NCBI GenBank assembly: GCA_964427875.1
Contig: CAYRVX010000015.1
Coordinates: 14,800 to 78,799, forward strand
Origin: CAYRVX01 sp964427875
Lineage (GTDB): Bacteria; Planctomycetota; Phycisphaerae; SM23-33
Direction: 5' to 3'
DNA length: 64,000 bases
The number at the start of each line of letters is the position of its first letter. Within the stretch, counting starts at the first letter, position 1. Both the position numbers and the translations under genes were made by a program. Shown in pieces: positions 43,291 through 51,385 of this stretch. Under the pieces are notes generated by a model. That model did not search any database. It saw only the letters and a list, made by a program, of their open reading frames with translations, and had not been told where the DNA came from.

Positions 43291-45195
43291 TCATTCCACC
43301 GCGTACTCCACCCATAGCGTCTCGGGGTTCTCACCGGCGCGGAAGCCCCAGGATGCATCGGCCTTGCCCGGCGTGGAGTCCGAGTAGATGTGGCGGGCGG
43401 TCTCGATGCGCCCGCCTTCCTTCCATGCGAAGCTCGCCATCAGCGGCGAGGTGTTCCGGACCCGGTAGACCAGGTGGGCCTCGGCCCGCATGTAGGTCCG
43501 TCTGGCGGTGTTGGTGAACCGCACGCGAACCGGCCCCGACACGTCCGCCAGCGCCGCGTCGCCGAAGGGGAACGTCTGGCTCCACCAGTCATCGGGCTCG
43601 GGCTTGCGCTGGACGATCTGCCAGTCCTTCAGGATCGGTTTCCACGTCTTGCCCCCGTCGGTGGAGCAGTCGATGTTGTACTTCGACGGCCTCGGCGGCG
43701 CGCCGGAACTCGCGCGCGCCGCGGCGTACACGTGCGACGCCTTCGCGCCGCGAGGCGCCGCAAGCTCCAGCGTCACGGTGGCCGAGCTCATCGCCCCGTC
43801 CACGACGTGCGCCTCGGCCTGCGCGAGGTCCGGCCCGGCCGAGACGACCGCCAGGCCCGACGCCTCGTACGTCACCTCGTTCCTGCCGGCCTTGACGTGC
43901 GGGATGATCGCCGGGCCGCACTGGCAGACCGTCGTCATCGTCAGCCCCGAGCCCTCCAGCGCCTTGGCGCCCGCGGCGAAGCGGATCAGGTATTGCCGAT
44001 GGCCCTTGACCCGGTCCGTCAGGTCCGTGCCGTCGGCGGCCTTGCCGGCCGGCTGCCACGTCTTGCCGCAGTCGGTCGAGATCGCCACCGGGCACGTCAT
44101 CTTCCCGCGCAGCACCAGCCCGCCGGTGCAGCCGGGCTTGTAGATGCCCCAGCGCTCCTTGGCCGCCTCGGCCGGCGGTGTGGCCGCCACGACGTAGTTG
44201 CTCACCCACTCGAACGTCACGTGGCCGGCCGACTCGTCGACGACGCCCTCCTTGTACTTGCCCCACGCGAAGTCGGGCTTGTAGGTATAGACGGCGTTGG
44301 CATATCGCCCCTGGCCGGGCTTGTAGCCGGCGTTGCGCCCGGACTTGTACATCTTCTCGGGCTGGTTGACCCAGGTGTGCGCTCGCTCGGGGCCGGGCAT
44401 GCCCTTCGTGTTGTAGTTGATGCCCCAGTAGGCGTACGTCTTGCCGTCCGCCAGGCCGGGCTTGACGTACCGCCGAAGCGCCTCGCCGGCACGCAGGCAC
44501 ACCCGCGGCGGCGGGCCCGCGTAGCCGGTGGTGTATCCCGCCCAGCTCACCCGCTTGTAGGCGCCGGGGTCGCTGGGGTGCAAGCCGGCCGGAATGAAGC
44601 CCCGGCGGCGGTCGGACTTCTGGACCGACGACATGTCCCGGCTGACCTCCATCAGCCCCATCAGCCGCTCGCCGTCGGGCGTGAAGACGACCGTGGAGAC
44701 GTCGTGGTCGAGCAGGGCCCATCGCCCGGCGCCGTACGGCCCGCCGGTCAGCCACACCTCGAAGGTGGTGTGGCCGGCCACGCCCATCGACCTCGCGCGG
44801 TTGGGGCCCAGGAGCCTGGCCATCTCGCCGTGCCACTGATGATGCGTCGTGTAGCACAGCCCGTAGCCGAAGCCGAACAGGCCCGTCCAGTACTCGCGCC
44901 CCGCCTCGCCCTTCTCGAGGCCCTTCTTCCACAGATCCTCCTTGCCGACGGTGCAGTGGAAGTAATTCAGGTTGCGCCAGTACCACGAGGCGAGGGCCTT
45001 GTCCTCGTCGGAGGCGACCTTCCTGCCGGTGACGCGCTCGTACAGCTCGGCCTGGGTCTTGAACAGGCGCCCGAACGTCGAGCACGACAGCTCCCCGGGA
45101 TACCACGGGTGGTCCGTCTTCGTCTGCGGGTCGCCCACGCCGGCCACGGCCGCGGGGGCGAGCAGCAGAACCAATCCGACGGGCAGGCTTCTCAT
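43291..45195 (-). CDS. Exported transglutaminase-like superfamily protein
   Basis: 634 residues; ATG 45195 has GAGGA six bases upstream and opens the signal peptide MRSLPVGLVLLLAPAAVAG. The triad of the transglutaminase-like/papain-type fold is visible in the right order and spacing: Cys114 in GYGLCYTTHH, His142 in GHTTFEVWL, and Asp163 or Asp165 in WALLDHD. The C-terminal half is beta-rich with two Asp-box/sialidase-like phrases (STDCGKTWQPAG, STDGGKTWKPIL), suggesting carbohydrate-binding or propeller-like sandwich domains, and ends in GENPETLWVEYAVE. Such secreted proteins may cleave or crosslink peptides or act on peptidoglycan; substrate unknown. Neighbours on both sides are separated by long non-coding repeats. 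Confidence 0.7.
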   Translation of the reverse strand: MRSLPVGLVLLLAPAAVAGVGDPQTKTDHPWYPGELSCSTFGRLFKTQAELYERVTGRKVASDEDKALASWYWRNLNYFHCTVGKEDLWKKGLEKGEAGREYWTGLFGFGYGLCYTTHHQWHGEMARLLGPNRARSMGVAGHTTFEVWLTGGPYGAGRWALLDHDVSTVVFTPDGERLMGLMEVSRDMSSVQKSDRRRGFIPAGLHPSDPGAYKRVSWAGYTTGYAGPPPRVCLRAGEALRRYVKPGLADGKTYAYWGINYNTKGMPGPERAHTWVNQPEKMYKSGRNAGYKPGQGRYANAVYTYKPDFAWGKYKEGVVDESAGHVTFEWVSNYVVAATPPAEAAKERWGIYKPGCTGGLVLRGKMTCPVAISTDCGKTWQPAGKAADGTDLTDRVKGHRQYLIRFAAGAKALEGSGLTMTTVCQCGPAIIPHVKAGRNEVTYEASGLAVVSAGPDLAQAEAHVVDGAMSSATVTLELAAPRGAKASHVYAAARASSGAPPRPSKYNIDCSTDGGKTWKPILKDWQIVQRKPEPDDWWSQTFPFGDAALADVSGPVRVRFTNTARRTYMRAEAHLVYRVRNTSPLMASFAWKEGGRIETARHIYSDSTPGKADASWGFRAGENPETLWVEYAVE

Positions 45196-45667
45196 GTTGA
45201 TTCCTCGACGTTGAAAGACCTCGGGCGATGCACCGTGCAGGGCAGCGGAAGCAAGCCAACGCTGCACGTGAATTAGAACCGCCGGGATGGGGCTGAGTCA
45301 CGCGATTTCACCGGGCCGGGGGCAGCGGGGGGTGCGCTCGGCTGGCCGTGGCGGGTGCGGCTGTGGCATCACCGTCGGGCTCGTCCCGGCGGGATGATGA
45401 GTGGCATCCAGCAGGGATTGCCTCTCATCCACGCCTCCGTCGGGCTCGGCCCGGCGGGGCGACGACTGGCCCACGGCCGGCTGTGCTCGGTTGGCGAGTC
45501 ATGGCCCCGCCGGGGCAAGCCCGGCGGTGGCCTGATAGAGCGGAAGGCTGCGTGCTGGACGTCAATCACGGCCCCGCCGGGATAAACCCGGCGGTGGCCA
45601 AGCCGGCGGATATTGTGGCCGAGAACCGACCACACCCGCGCAGCGGCGAGGCGTCCCCGGCTGCCCG
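45196..45667. other. Gene-free stretch dominated by GC-rich repeats
   Basis: 472 bases between two minus-strand genes. It contains the two repeat pairs described separately; the open frames running through it are produced by those repeats and have no start signals. Confidence 0.6.
45372..45599. repeat. Paired GC-rich repeats (CCGGCGGG type)
   Basis: CCGTCGGGCTCGTCCCGGCG starts at 45372 and recurs at 45437 with one change (TCC to GCC). Behind them, in the opposite sense, GGCCCCGCCGGG plus CCCGGCGGTGGCC stands at 45503-45532 and again at 45570-45599. Each unit is itself a hairpin (CCGCCGGG/CCCGGCGG). The layout, two head units followed by two inverted tail units, looks like a compound small dispersed repeat. 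Confidence 0.6.
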
Positions 45668-46996
45668 TCACCGCGTGGGCTTCCAGACCCACTCGCCCCG
45701 GCGATCGATGTAGCCCCATCGGGCCGACGAGCGTTTGCCCTCGTTGTGGTCCCATACCATCACCCGCGCCAGGCCGCCGGAGAACGGCTCGGCCCTGTCG
45801 AACCGCGGCCGGATCGCAATCCGTCCCCCCGTGCCCACGTAACCCACCCTGCCCTTGTAGACGATCCTCGCCCTGCCCTCGGAGAACACCAGGCCCTGGG
45901 TCTTCAGGATGTACCAGTCGAGCTGCGCGGGCGTCCTGAGCTTGCCCTGCCTGTCGATGATGCCCCACTTGCCCCACAGCTCGACGACGGCGAGGTCCGG
46001 CCGCAGCACGTCGGTCAAGTCGCCCCATGACGGGTCGGGTCGCCGGCCGACCCGGGTTGGGCGCGCGGCGGGGCCACTGATTCGGGACACGAGGCCCCCT
46101 GCGAACGGGCCGATGAAGTCGTACCTCGGGCGGATCGCAACCGTCCCGTCCCTCTGGATACATCCCCAGCCTCGGCCGGTGCTGACCCGCGCCATGCCTC
46201 CTGAAAACGGGCGAGCGTCGGCAGACTTCAGATCGATCGCGACCCTTCCTGACCGGTCGATGTACCCGTACAGGCCGCCCTTGCTCACGGCCGCCAGGCC
46301 TTCGGAGAACTCCCCGGCCGAGGCGAACTGAGCGTCGATGACCACCTTGCCGGATCGATCGACGTAGCCCCACTTGCCCTTTCTCTTCACCGCGGCCAGG
46401 CCGTCCCGCCGGCGGCTCACTCGCTCGGGCCGGCGCTCGACGACGAAGCGCCCACTCGTGTCGATCATGCCGGTCTTGCCGCCGAGCCGCGCCCGGGCGA
46501 GCCCCTCGTGGAACGGGCCCATGCGGTCGAAGACGGGTGGGATCACGAGGCGTCCTGCCCTGTCGATGAGCCCGAACTTGCGGCTGCGCCCGATTGGCGC
46601 GAAGCCGTCGCGAAACTCCCCGCCCCACTCGAATCGCTCCTTGGAGACGCCCCGTCCTTGCGTGTCGATGAAGCCCACCTTCTCGCCGAGCAGCACGGCG
46701 CAGCGGCCCTCGCGGAAGTCCCTCGCCCAGTGTATCCGCCAGTCGACGTAGGGGTCCGGCGACGCCATGGTCACGGCGTCAACCTGCGGATCGCACGTGG
46801 TGGTGAACCTGGCGGGCAGGACCAGCCGGCCCGTCCGGTCGATGTAGCCCACCTTCCCGCCGATCAGGACGGGGAACAGACGGTCCGGCGCGCCGCGGCC
46901 CCAGATCGGCTCGGGCCATCGCGCACAGGCGGCCCATGTGACGGTAACCGCCAGGACGGTCAGGCATGCGATCTCAGGGGCCCTGACGCTCTTCAT
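45668..46996 (-). CDS. WG-repeat protein with N-terminal membrane anchor
   Basis: 442 residues; ATG 46996 opens a hydrophobic segment (IACLTVLAVTVTWAACARW) with Cys at position 24-25, possibly a lipobox-like site. The rest is about eight WG beta-hairpin repeats of 50-60 residues: GKVGYIDRTGRLVLPARF, GEKVGFIDTQGRGV, KFGLIDRAGRLVIPPVF, GKTGMIDTSGRFV, GKWGYVDRSGKVVIDAQF, LYGYIDRSGRVAID, GWGCIQRDGTVAIRPRY and more, interleaved with FREG/FSEGLA turns, up to the last RWGYIDRRGEWVWKP. WG domains are binding modules with no enzymatic activity known. Reading upstream of 46996 is possible but the sequence there is Arg/Gly-rich repeat translation. No operon partner. Confidence 0.85.
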   Translation of the reverse strand: MKSVRAPEIACLTVLAVTVTWAACARWPEPIWGRGAPDRLFPVLIGGKVGYIDRTGRLVLPARFTTTCDPQVDAVTMASPDPYVDWRIHWARDFREGRCAVLLGEKVGFIDTQGRGVSKERFEWGGEFRDGFAPIGRSRKFGLIDRAGRLVIPPVFDRMGPFHEGLARARLGGKTGMIDTSGRFVVERRPERVSRRRDGLAAVKRKGKWGYVDRSGKVVIDAQFASAGEFSEGLAAVSKGGLYGYIDRSGRVAIDLKSADARPFSGGMARVSTGRGWGCIQRDGTVAIRPRYDFIGPFAGGLVSRISGPAARPTRVGRRPDPSWGDLTDVLRPDLAVVELWGKWGIIDRQGKLRTPAQLDWYILKTQGLVFSEGRARIVYKGRVGYVGTGGRIAIRPRFDRAEPFSGGLARVMVWDHNEGKRSSARWGYIDRRGEWVWKPTR

Positions 46997-47112
46997 GGCA
47001 GCCGACCTTCCCGCCCGCAGGGGGAGAGGACCCGCGGACGTGCTCTGTAATCTCTCACGTGCCTGGCCCGGTTTTCTTAGGGGCTTTCTCGTGGGGGAGA
47101 CGCGGCGAGAGC

Positions 47113-47164
47113 GATTACGAGTACGATTACGAGTACGATTACGAGTGCGATTACGAGTACGATT
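47113..47164. repeat. 12-bp tandem repeat GATTACGAGTAC
   Basis: Four copies in a row (47113, 47125, 47137 with one change to GAGTGC, 47149) plus a partial fifth (GATT). It lies in the 179-base gap downstream of the ThiF-like gene. As a frame it would read DYEYDYEY, but there is no start signal. Confidence 0.85.
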
Positions 47165-47175
47165 GGGGGGGCGGG

Positions 47176-47973
47176 CTACGGCTCGAGGAACTCGTATTCG
47201 TGCTGGCCGCAGCAGGGGCAGTCGGCCTGGCGGCCGGCGCGGGCGACGTCGATCCGCTGCATGGTGTTGGCCCACAGGTCGAACTTGACCAGGTAGGGGC
47301 TGATGTCGTCGGTCCGCCCGGCGAGGATCTTCATCGCCTCGGCGGCCTGGAAGGACGCGACGGCCGCCACGGCCGGGCCCACCACGCCGACGCTGCGGCA
47401 GGTCCGCTCGGCCGACTGCGGCGGCTCGGGGTCCAGGATGCAGCGAAGGCACGGCGTTTGCCCGGGGAGGATGGTCATGGTCTGCGCCTCGGCGCCGACG
47501 ACGCCTGCGAAGATCCACGGCCGGGCGAGCTTGACGGCCGCGTCGTTCAGGAGGAAGCGGGTGGGGAAGTTGTCCGTCCCGTCGAGGATCACGTCGACGT
47601 CCTCGGCGAGCCGCTCGACGTTGCCGGGCGTGACACGCTCGGCCACCGGCTCGACCTGGACGGTCCGGCTGATCCGGCGCAGGCGCCCGGCCGCGGCGGC
47701 CACCTTCGACACCGATCGCCGGGCGTCGGCCTCGTCGTAGAGCCCCTGACGGTGGATGTTGCTCAGCGCCACGCTGTCGTCGTCGACGAGTCGCAGGAAC
47801 CCGACACCCGCGCGGACGAGCAGCTCGGCGGCCCACGACCCGAGCCCCCCCAGGCCGACGATGAGCACCCGCCCGGCCATCAGCGAGCGCTGGCCGCCCG
47901 CCCCCAGTCCGTCAAAGACGATCTGGCGCTCGTAACGCGGCAGTCCGTCATCCTGCCTCTCGTCGTCGGCCAT
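47176..47973 (-). CDS. ThiF/MoeB/HesA-family adenylyltransferase
   Basis: 265 residues. The E1-like fold is complete: RYERQIVFDGLGAGGQ opening typical of MoeB/ThiF, nucleotide-binding VLIVGLGGLGSWAAELLVRAG, LVDDDSVALSNIHRQGLYDEADA (ATP-contacting DxxxxxNxxRQ), GTDNFPTRFLLND, and two zinc Cys pairs (CLRCI and CPCC at the C-terminus). It adenylates the C-terminal Gly-Gly of a ubiquitin-like sulfur carrier (MoaD/ThiS type), acting in molybdopterin, thiamine or another sulfur-transfer route. ATG 47973 overlaps the stop of the upstream cytochrome gene by one base (TGATG). No ThiS/MoaD-like gene is next to it, so the pathway is open. Confidence 0.92.
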   Translation of the reverse strand: MADDERQDDGLPRYERQIVFDGLGAGGQRSLMAGRVLIVGLGGLGSWAAELLVRAGVGFLRLVDDDSVALSNIHRQGLYDEADARRSVSKVAAAAGRLRRISRTVQVEPVAERVTPGNVERLAEDVDVILDGTDNFPTRFLLNDAAVKLARPWIFAGVVGAEAQTMTILPGQTPCLRCILDPEPPQSAERTCRSVGVVGPAVAAVASFQAAEAMKILAGRTDDISPYLVKFDLWANTMQRIDVARAGRQADCPCCGQHEYEFLEP

Positions 47974-48818
47974 CAGTTGTGCTTCCTCCGCGGCACGCCG
48001 CGCCCGGCGGCGGGGAGCTCCACGGGCAGGGAGGCCCACGGGCGGATGTCGTAGCCCTCCCAGGCCTGTTTGCGGTGCCGGCCGGGCTTCGCGGCGTGAC
48101 ACCGCCCGCAGCGGGCCGTCATCTCCCTGACGGGAAACCTCACCGGGACCATGCCGCTGAAGTAGGCCGCGTACGTGCCCGCGTAGGGCGAGCCGACCTC
48201 GATCCACGCCCGGACGGTCCGCCGCTGGCGGGCCGAGGGCCTCGCCTCGTAGTGGCCGCCGTCGATGAGCTTCATGAGCCGGCTGGCGGAGGTGCCGATC
48301 GTCCGGGGCGGGCGGTTGCCGTATCTCTGGTTCCTCCCGTCGGCGACGAGGCGCCGCCTGATGATCGCCCAGTAGCTGATCGAATACACGCCGGTGCGGT
48401 CGCCGGTCAGGTCCACCTTGCCCTCGCGGCGGTCGGGGTTGTGGCACCCCACGCAGTGCTCGTCCAGGATCGGCTGGATGTCGCGGGGGAAGTCGGGCAC
48501 GTCGGGGGCGGACTCCAACGGGCGGATCGCACTCGCCCCGCGACGCAGCGCCAGCAGGCGCCTTCCCGCCGGCGCGACGTCCGTGCGCCGCTCGTGGCAG
48601 CCGACGCAGCCGGTCGTCTTGCCCGGCTGGCGGACGGCGAAGACGATCTCCTCCACGCCCGTCTTCGCGACGAGGCCGCCCTTGCTGGTGGCGGGGCCCG
48701 CCGACACAGCGGCCAGCGAGACGGTCAGCGCGAGTGCCGCCGCCAATGCACACATCGCGCTGGTCACATTGCCGCTTGCCGGTCGGGTCACCTCTTGTCG
48801 CCTCGCGTGACTCTCCAT
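47973..48818 (-). CDS. Exported c-type cytochrome-like protein with three CxxCH motifs
   Basis: 281 residues, N-terminal signal segment (about 22-41, MCALAAALALTVSLAAVSAG). Three haem c attachment motifs: CVGCH (71-75), CVGCH (122-126) and CGRCH (237-241). The segment FPRDIQPILDEHCVGCHNPD with GKVDLTGD matches the 'planctomycete cytochrome c' (PSCyt1) domain, in which the haem-like motif lies in large exported proteins with unknown electron partners. Here the domain is isolated in a short protein. It would be haemylated in the periplasm. The gene overlaps the ThiF-like gene by one base and should be translationally coupled to it, an unexpected pairing. Confidence 0.8.
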   Translation of the reverse strand: MESHARRQEVTRPASGNVTSAMCALAAALALTVSLAAVSAGPATSKGGLVAKTGVEEIVFAVRQPGKTTGCVGCHERRTDVAPAGRRLLALRRGASAIRPLESAPDVPDFPRDIQPILDEHCVGCHNPDRREGKVDLTGDRTGVYSISYWAIIRRRLVADGRNQRYGNRPPRTIGTSASRLMKLIDGGHYEARPSARQRRTVRAWIEVGSPYAGTYAAYFSGMVPVRFPVREMTARCGRCHAAKPGRHRKQAWEGYDIRPWASLPVELPAAGRGVPRRKHN

Positions 48819-48989
48819 TTCCGCCGCGCCCGAGGAACGGCCGGACCATCATCGGACCGAGCGCCATTGTATCGCGGCGGTCGTGCCGAGACGAGGCTCC
48901 CGCGGCTCCCGCGGGCCGGAAGCGCGCCGATAACCCGTGGACTCCTGCCCAGCCCGATGCTAGGCTCGCAGGCCGAAAGGAGAATGCCG

Positions 48990-51284
48990 ATGAGTGCCTC
49001 TTCCTGCCGGCTGTGCGTGCTGGTGTCCGTCGTTTCCGTCTCAGCCGGCGCCGCGGCCGGGGACATCCCGCCCGGCAAGTTCGTCCAGGTGAGCAAGGAC
49101 GACGTGGGCGGGCACTACTTCAGCCAGGTCATCTACGCCCCGACGATCGGCGCGGTGGTCACCTGGGGCACGCGGAGCCACAGCAAGCCGATCCGCGCCC
49201 ACGAGACGCAGCACTTCCTGCCAGACCGCGACGAGTGGATCGACGCCTGGCCGCGCGGTAAGGAAGCTGCGTGGGCGGGGAAGTTCAGGAAGTGGCCGGA
49301 CTGGCAGATCTGTGCCCCCGTCGGCGAGTTCTACGAGCGCGACGGCGTGAACATGCCCCGGCCGAACTCGTCCTTCCACCAGGTCTGCTGGGACGCTCGC
49401 AACAGGCGAATCGTCTTCTACCTGGGCTCGATGACGTTCTCGTACGAGCCGAAGGCGCGCCGATGGAAGCTCATCCACGCCCCGAAGGTGGCCGAGCAGC
49501 CGCCGGCCATGCTCATCTGGGGCTCGATGTGCTACGATCCCGTCAACCGCTAGGTGCTCCTGTTCGGCGGCGGGGGGATCGACTCGCCCGACGGCCGCCC
49601 GCACACCTGGGCGCTCGACGTGACCACCGACAAGTGGCGGAAGCTCGACCTGGAGACCGAGCCGCCCGCCCGATGCAACTCGCGAATGGTCTACGACGCC
49701 GGGAACCGGTTGATCGTCCTGTTCGGCGGCGACGCGCAGGACCGCGGCCTGGCCGACACGTGGGTCTTCGACGTCACAAAAGGGCGTTGGGAGGAAAGGA
49801 AGCCGCCGCGCAGCCCGCACCCGCGACACTGCCACGCGATGACGTACCTGGCCAAGTCCTCCCTCGTGCTGCTGGTCGGCGGCAAGCCGGTCTGCGACTA
49901 CCGCGAGCAGAAGAAGCTCGCCCAGCAGACGTGGGCCTACGACGCCGCGAGGAACGCGTGGACGCCGCTGGCCGTCGAGACGCCCGCCTTTCACTGGGCG
50001 TCCATGGAGAACGTCCCCGGCACCGACGAGGCGATCCTCGTGACGGCCGACAGGTACGGCCATGGGCGAGAGACGTACCGCTTCCGCTACGACGCGTCGA
50101 TCCCGACGGCGAAGCACAAGGGCGTCGCCGCCGGCACGAGCGCGCCGAAGACCGAGCGGTCCAGGCAGTGGTACCAGGACGTGCCGCCGGCCGATCCGAA
50201 CGCCCACGCGAAGTTCCTGGCCGAGCTTCCGGTCAACCAGTGGGTCGAGGTCAAGCCGCCGAAGTCCGCCAAGGGGCGCACGTGGGGCAGTGCCATCTTC
50301 GACACCCACCGCGGCGTCGCGATGAAGTGGGGCGGCGGGCACAGCGGGTACCAGGGCACGGACATGGCGTTCTACGACGTGGCCGCCAACCGCTTCACCA
50401 TCGACCGCCTGCCGGCCTTCACGCCCGAGCCGTTCGATCGCTGGGCCCGCCGGCCGGGCGGGCGGACGTATTTCAACCAGCCCTGGACGCGCCACATGCG
50501 GCACACCTGCGGCTACGACCGGGTCCGCAAGCTCGGCGTGTTCTGCGACGGCGGCGGCTCGAGCTTCTACGACCGCGCTGCCGACAGGATGGTCAAGCAC
50601 ACGTGGCTGTACGATCCGAACCGGCGATGCTGGCTCGAGCCGATACCCCAGCCCTTCCCCGGCGGCGGGACGCTCTCGCCGATCGTGGTCCCCACGCCGG
50701 CGGGCGTGCTGGCCTACCAGCACCTGCGGACCTACGAGCCCGAGCACCTGTGGCGCTTCGTCGGCCGGGCCGGCAGGCCGGAAACCTGGGGCTGGCAGGA
50801 GATCGGGATCGAAGGCGACCGGCGCCCGCGAAGGCACGAGCACATGACGATCGTCTACGACGCGAAGCGAGACCGCCTCGTGTTCCTGTCGGCGGCGAAG
50901 CGCGCCGAGAGGCGCGACCACCGCGGCGACGCCGAGCCGCAGCTCTGGTTCTTCGGCATGAACGAGCGGCGCTGGGTGAGGGGCCCCAAGCCCGCGCCCG
51001 GCGGGGTGGCCACGCGCGAGGCCGTCTACGTGCCCGACGCCGACGCTATCCTCGCCTACGGGCCCGCCGGGAAGGACGACGCCGTCTGGACCCGCGTCTA
51101 CCTCTGCGGCGAGAACCGCTGGGTCTCTCTGCCGATCGAGACACCGCAGTACCTCGTTCACGAGGTCGCCCTGGAGTACGACCCGATCCACAAGGTGGCG
51201 GTCCTGCTCTGGCCGCCGGCCTTCGAGCGCGACATCCGCCCGCACCTGTTTCGATTGGGCGCTGGCAAGCTGCCCCGAAAGTGA
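48990..51284 (+). pseudogene. Exported kelch/propeller gene interrupted by an in-frame TAG
   Basis: ATG 48990 (AGGAG six bases upstream, signal peptide MSASSCRLCVLVSVVSVSAG) opens a frame that meets TAG at 49551-49553 after 187 codons and then continues in the same frame, without any new start codon or ribosome site, for 576 more codons. The two parts join inside one kelch blade: CYDPVNR | VLLFGGGG, where the usual blade reads Y...R.(K/R)(V/L)(V/L)LFGG. Six or more blades are present overall (YDAGNRLIVLFGG, TWVFDVTKGRWEE, YDRVRKLGVFCDGGG, YDAKRDRLVFLS). A single base change from a Lys/Gln/Glu codon explains the stop. It is therefore a recent nonsense pseudogene, a sequencing error or amber read-through; without reads one cannot say which. 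Intact homologues would be secreted propellers near polysaccharide enzymes. Confidence 0.8.
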
Positions 51285-51385
51285 GACGGGCCGCGACTGG
51301 CAGTTTCTTTCCAGGCACCGGCGGCTTCGGTACACTACGGCGAGATTACCGTGATCAGCGATAACATTCCGGAAGGGAGACATTC

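Noticed and set aside
47059..48054. A plus-strand frame starting with DYEYDYEY across the 12-bp repeat
   Set aside because: It is translation of the tandem repeat followed by the antisense of the ThiF gene; no ribosome site or domain.
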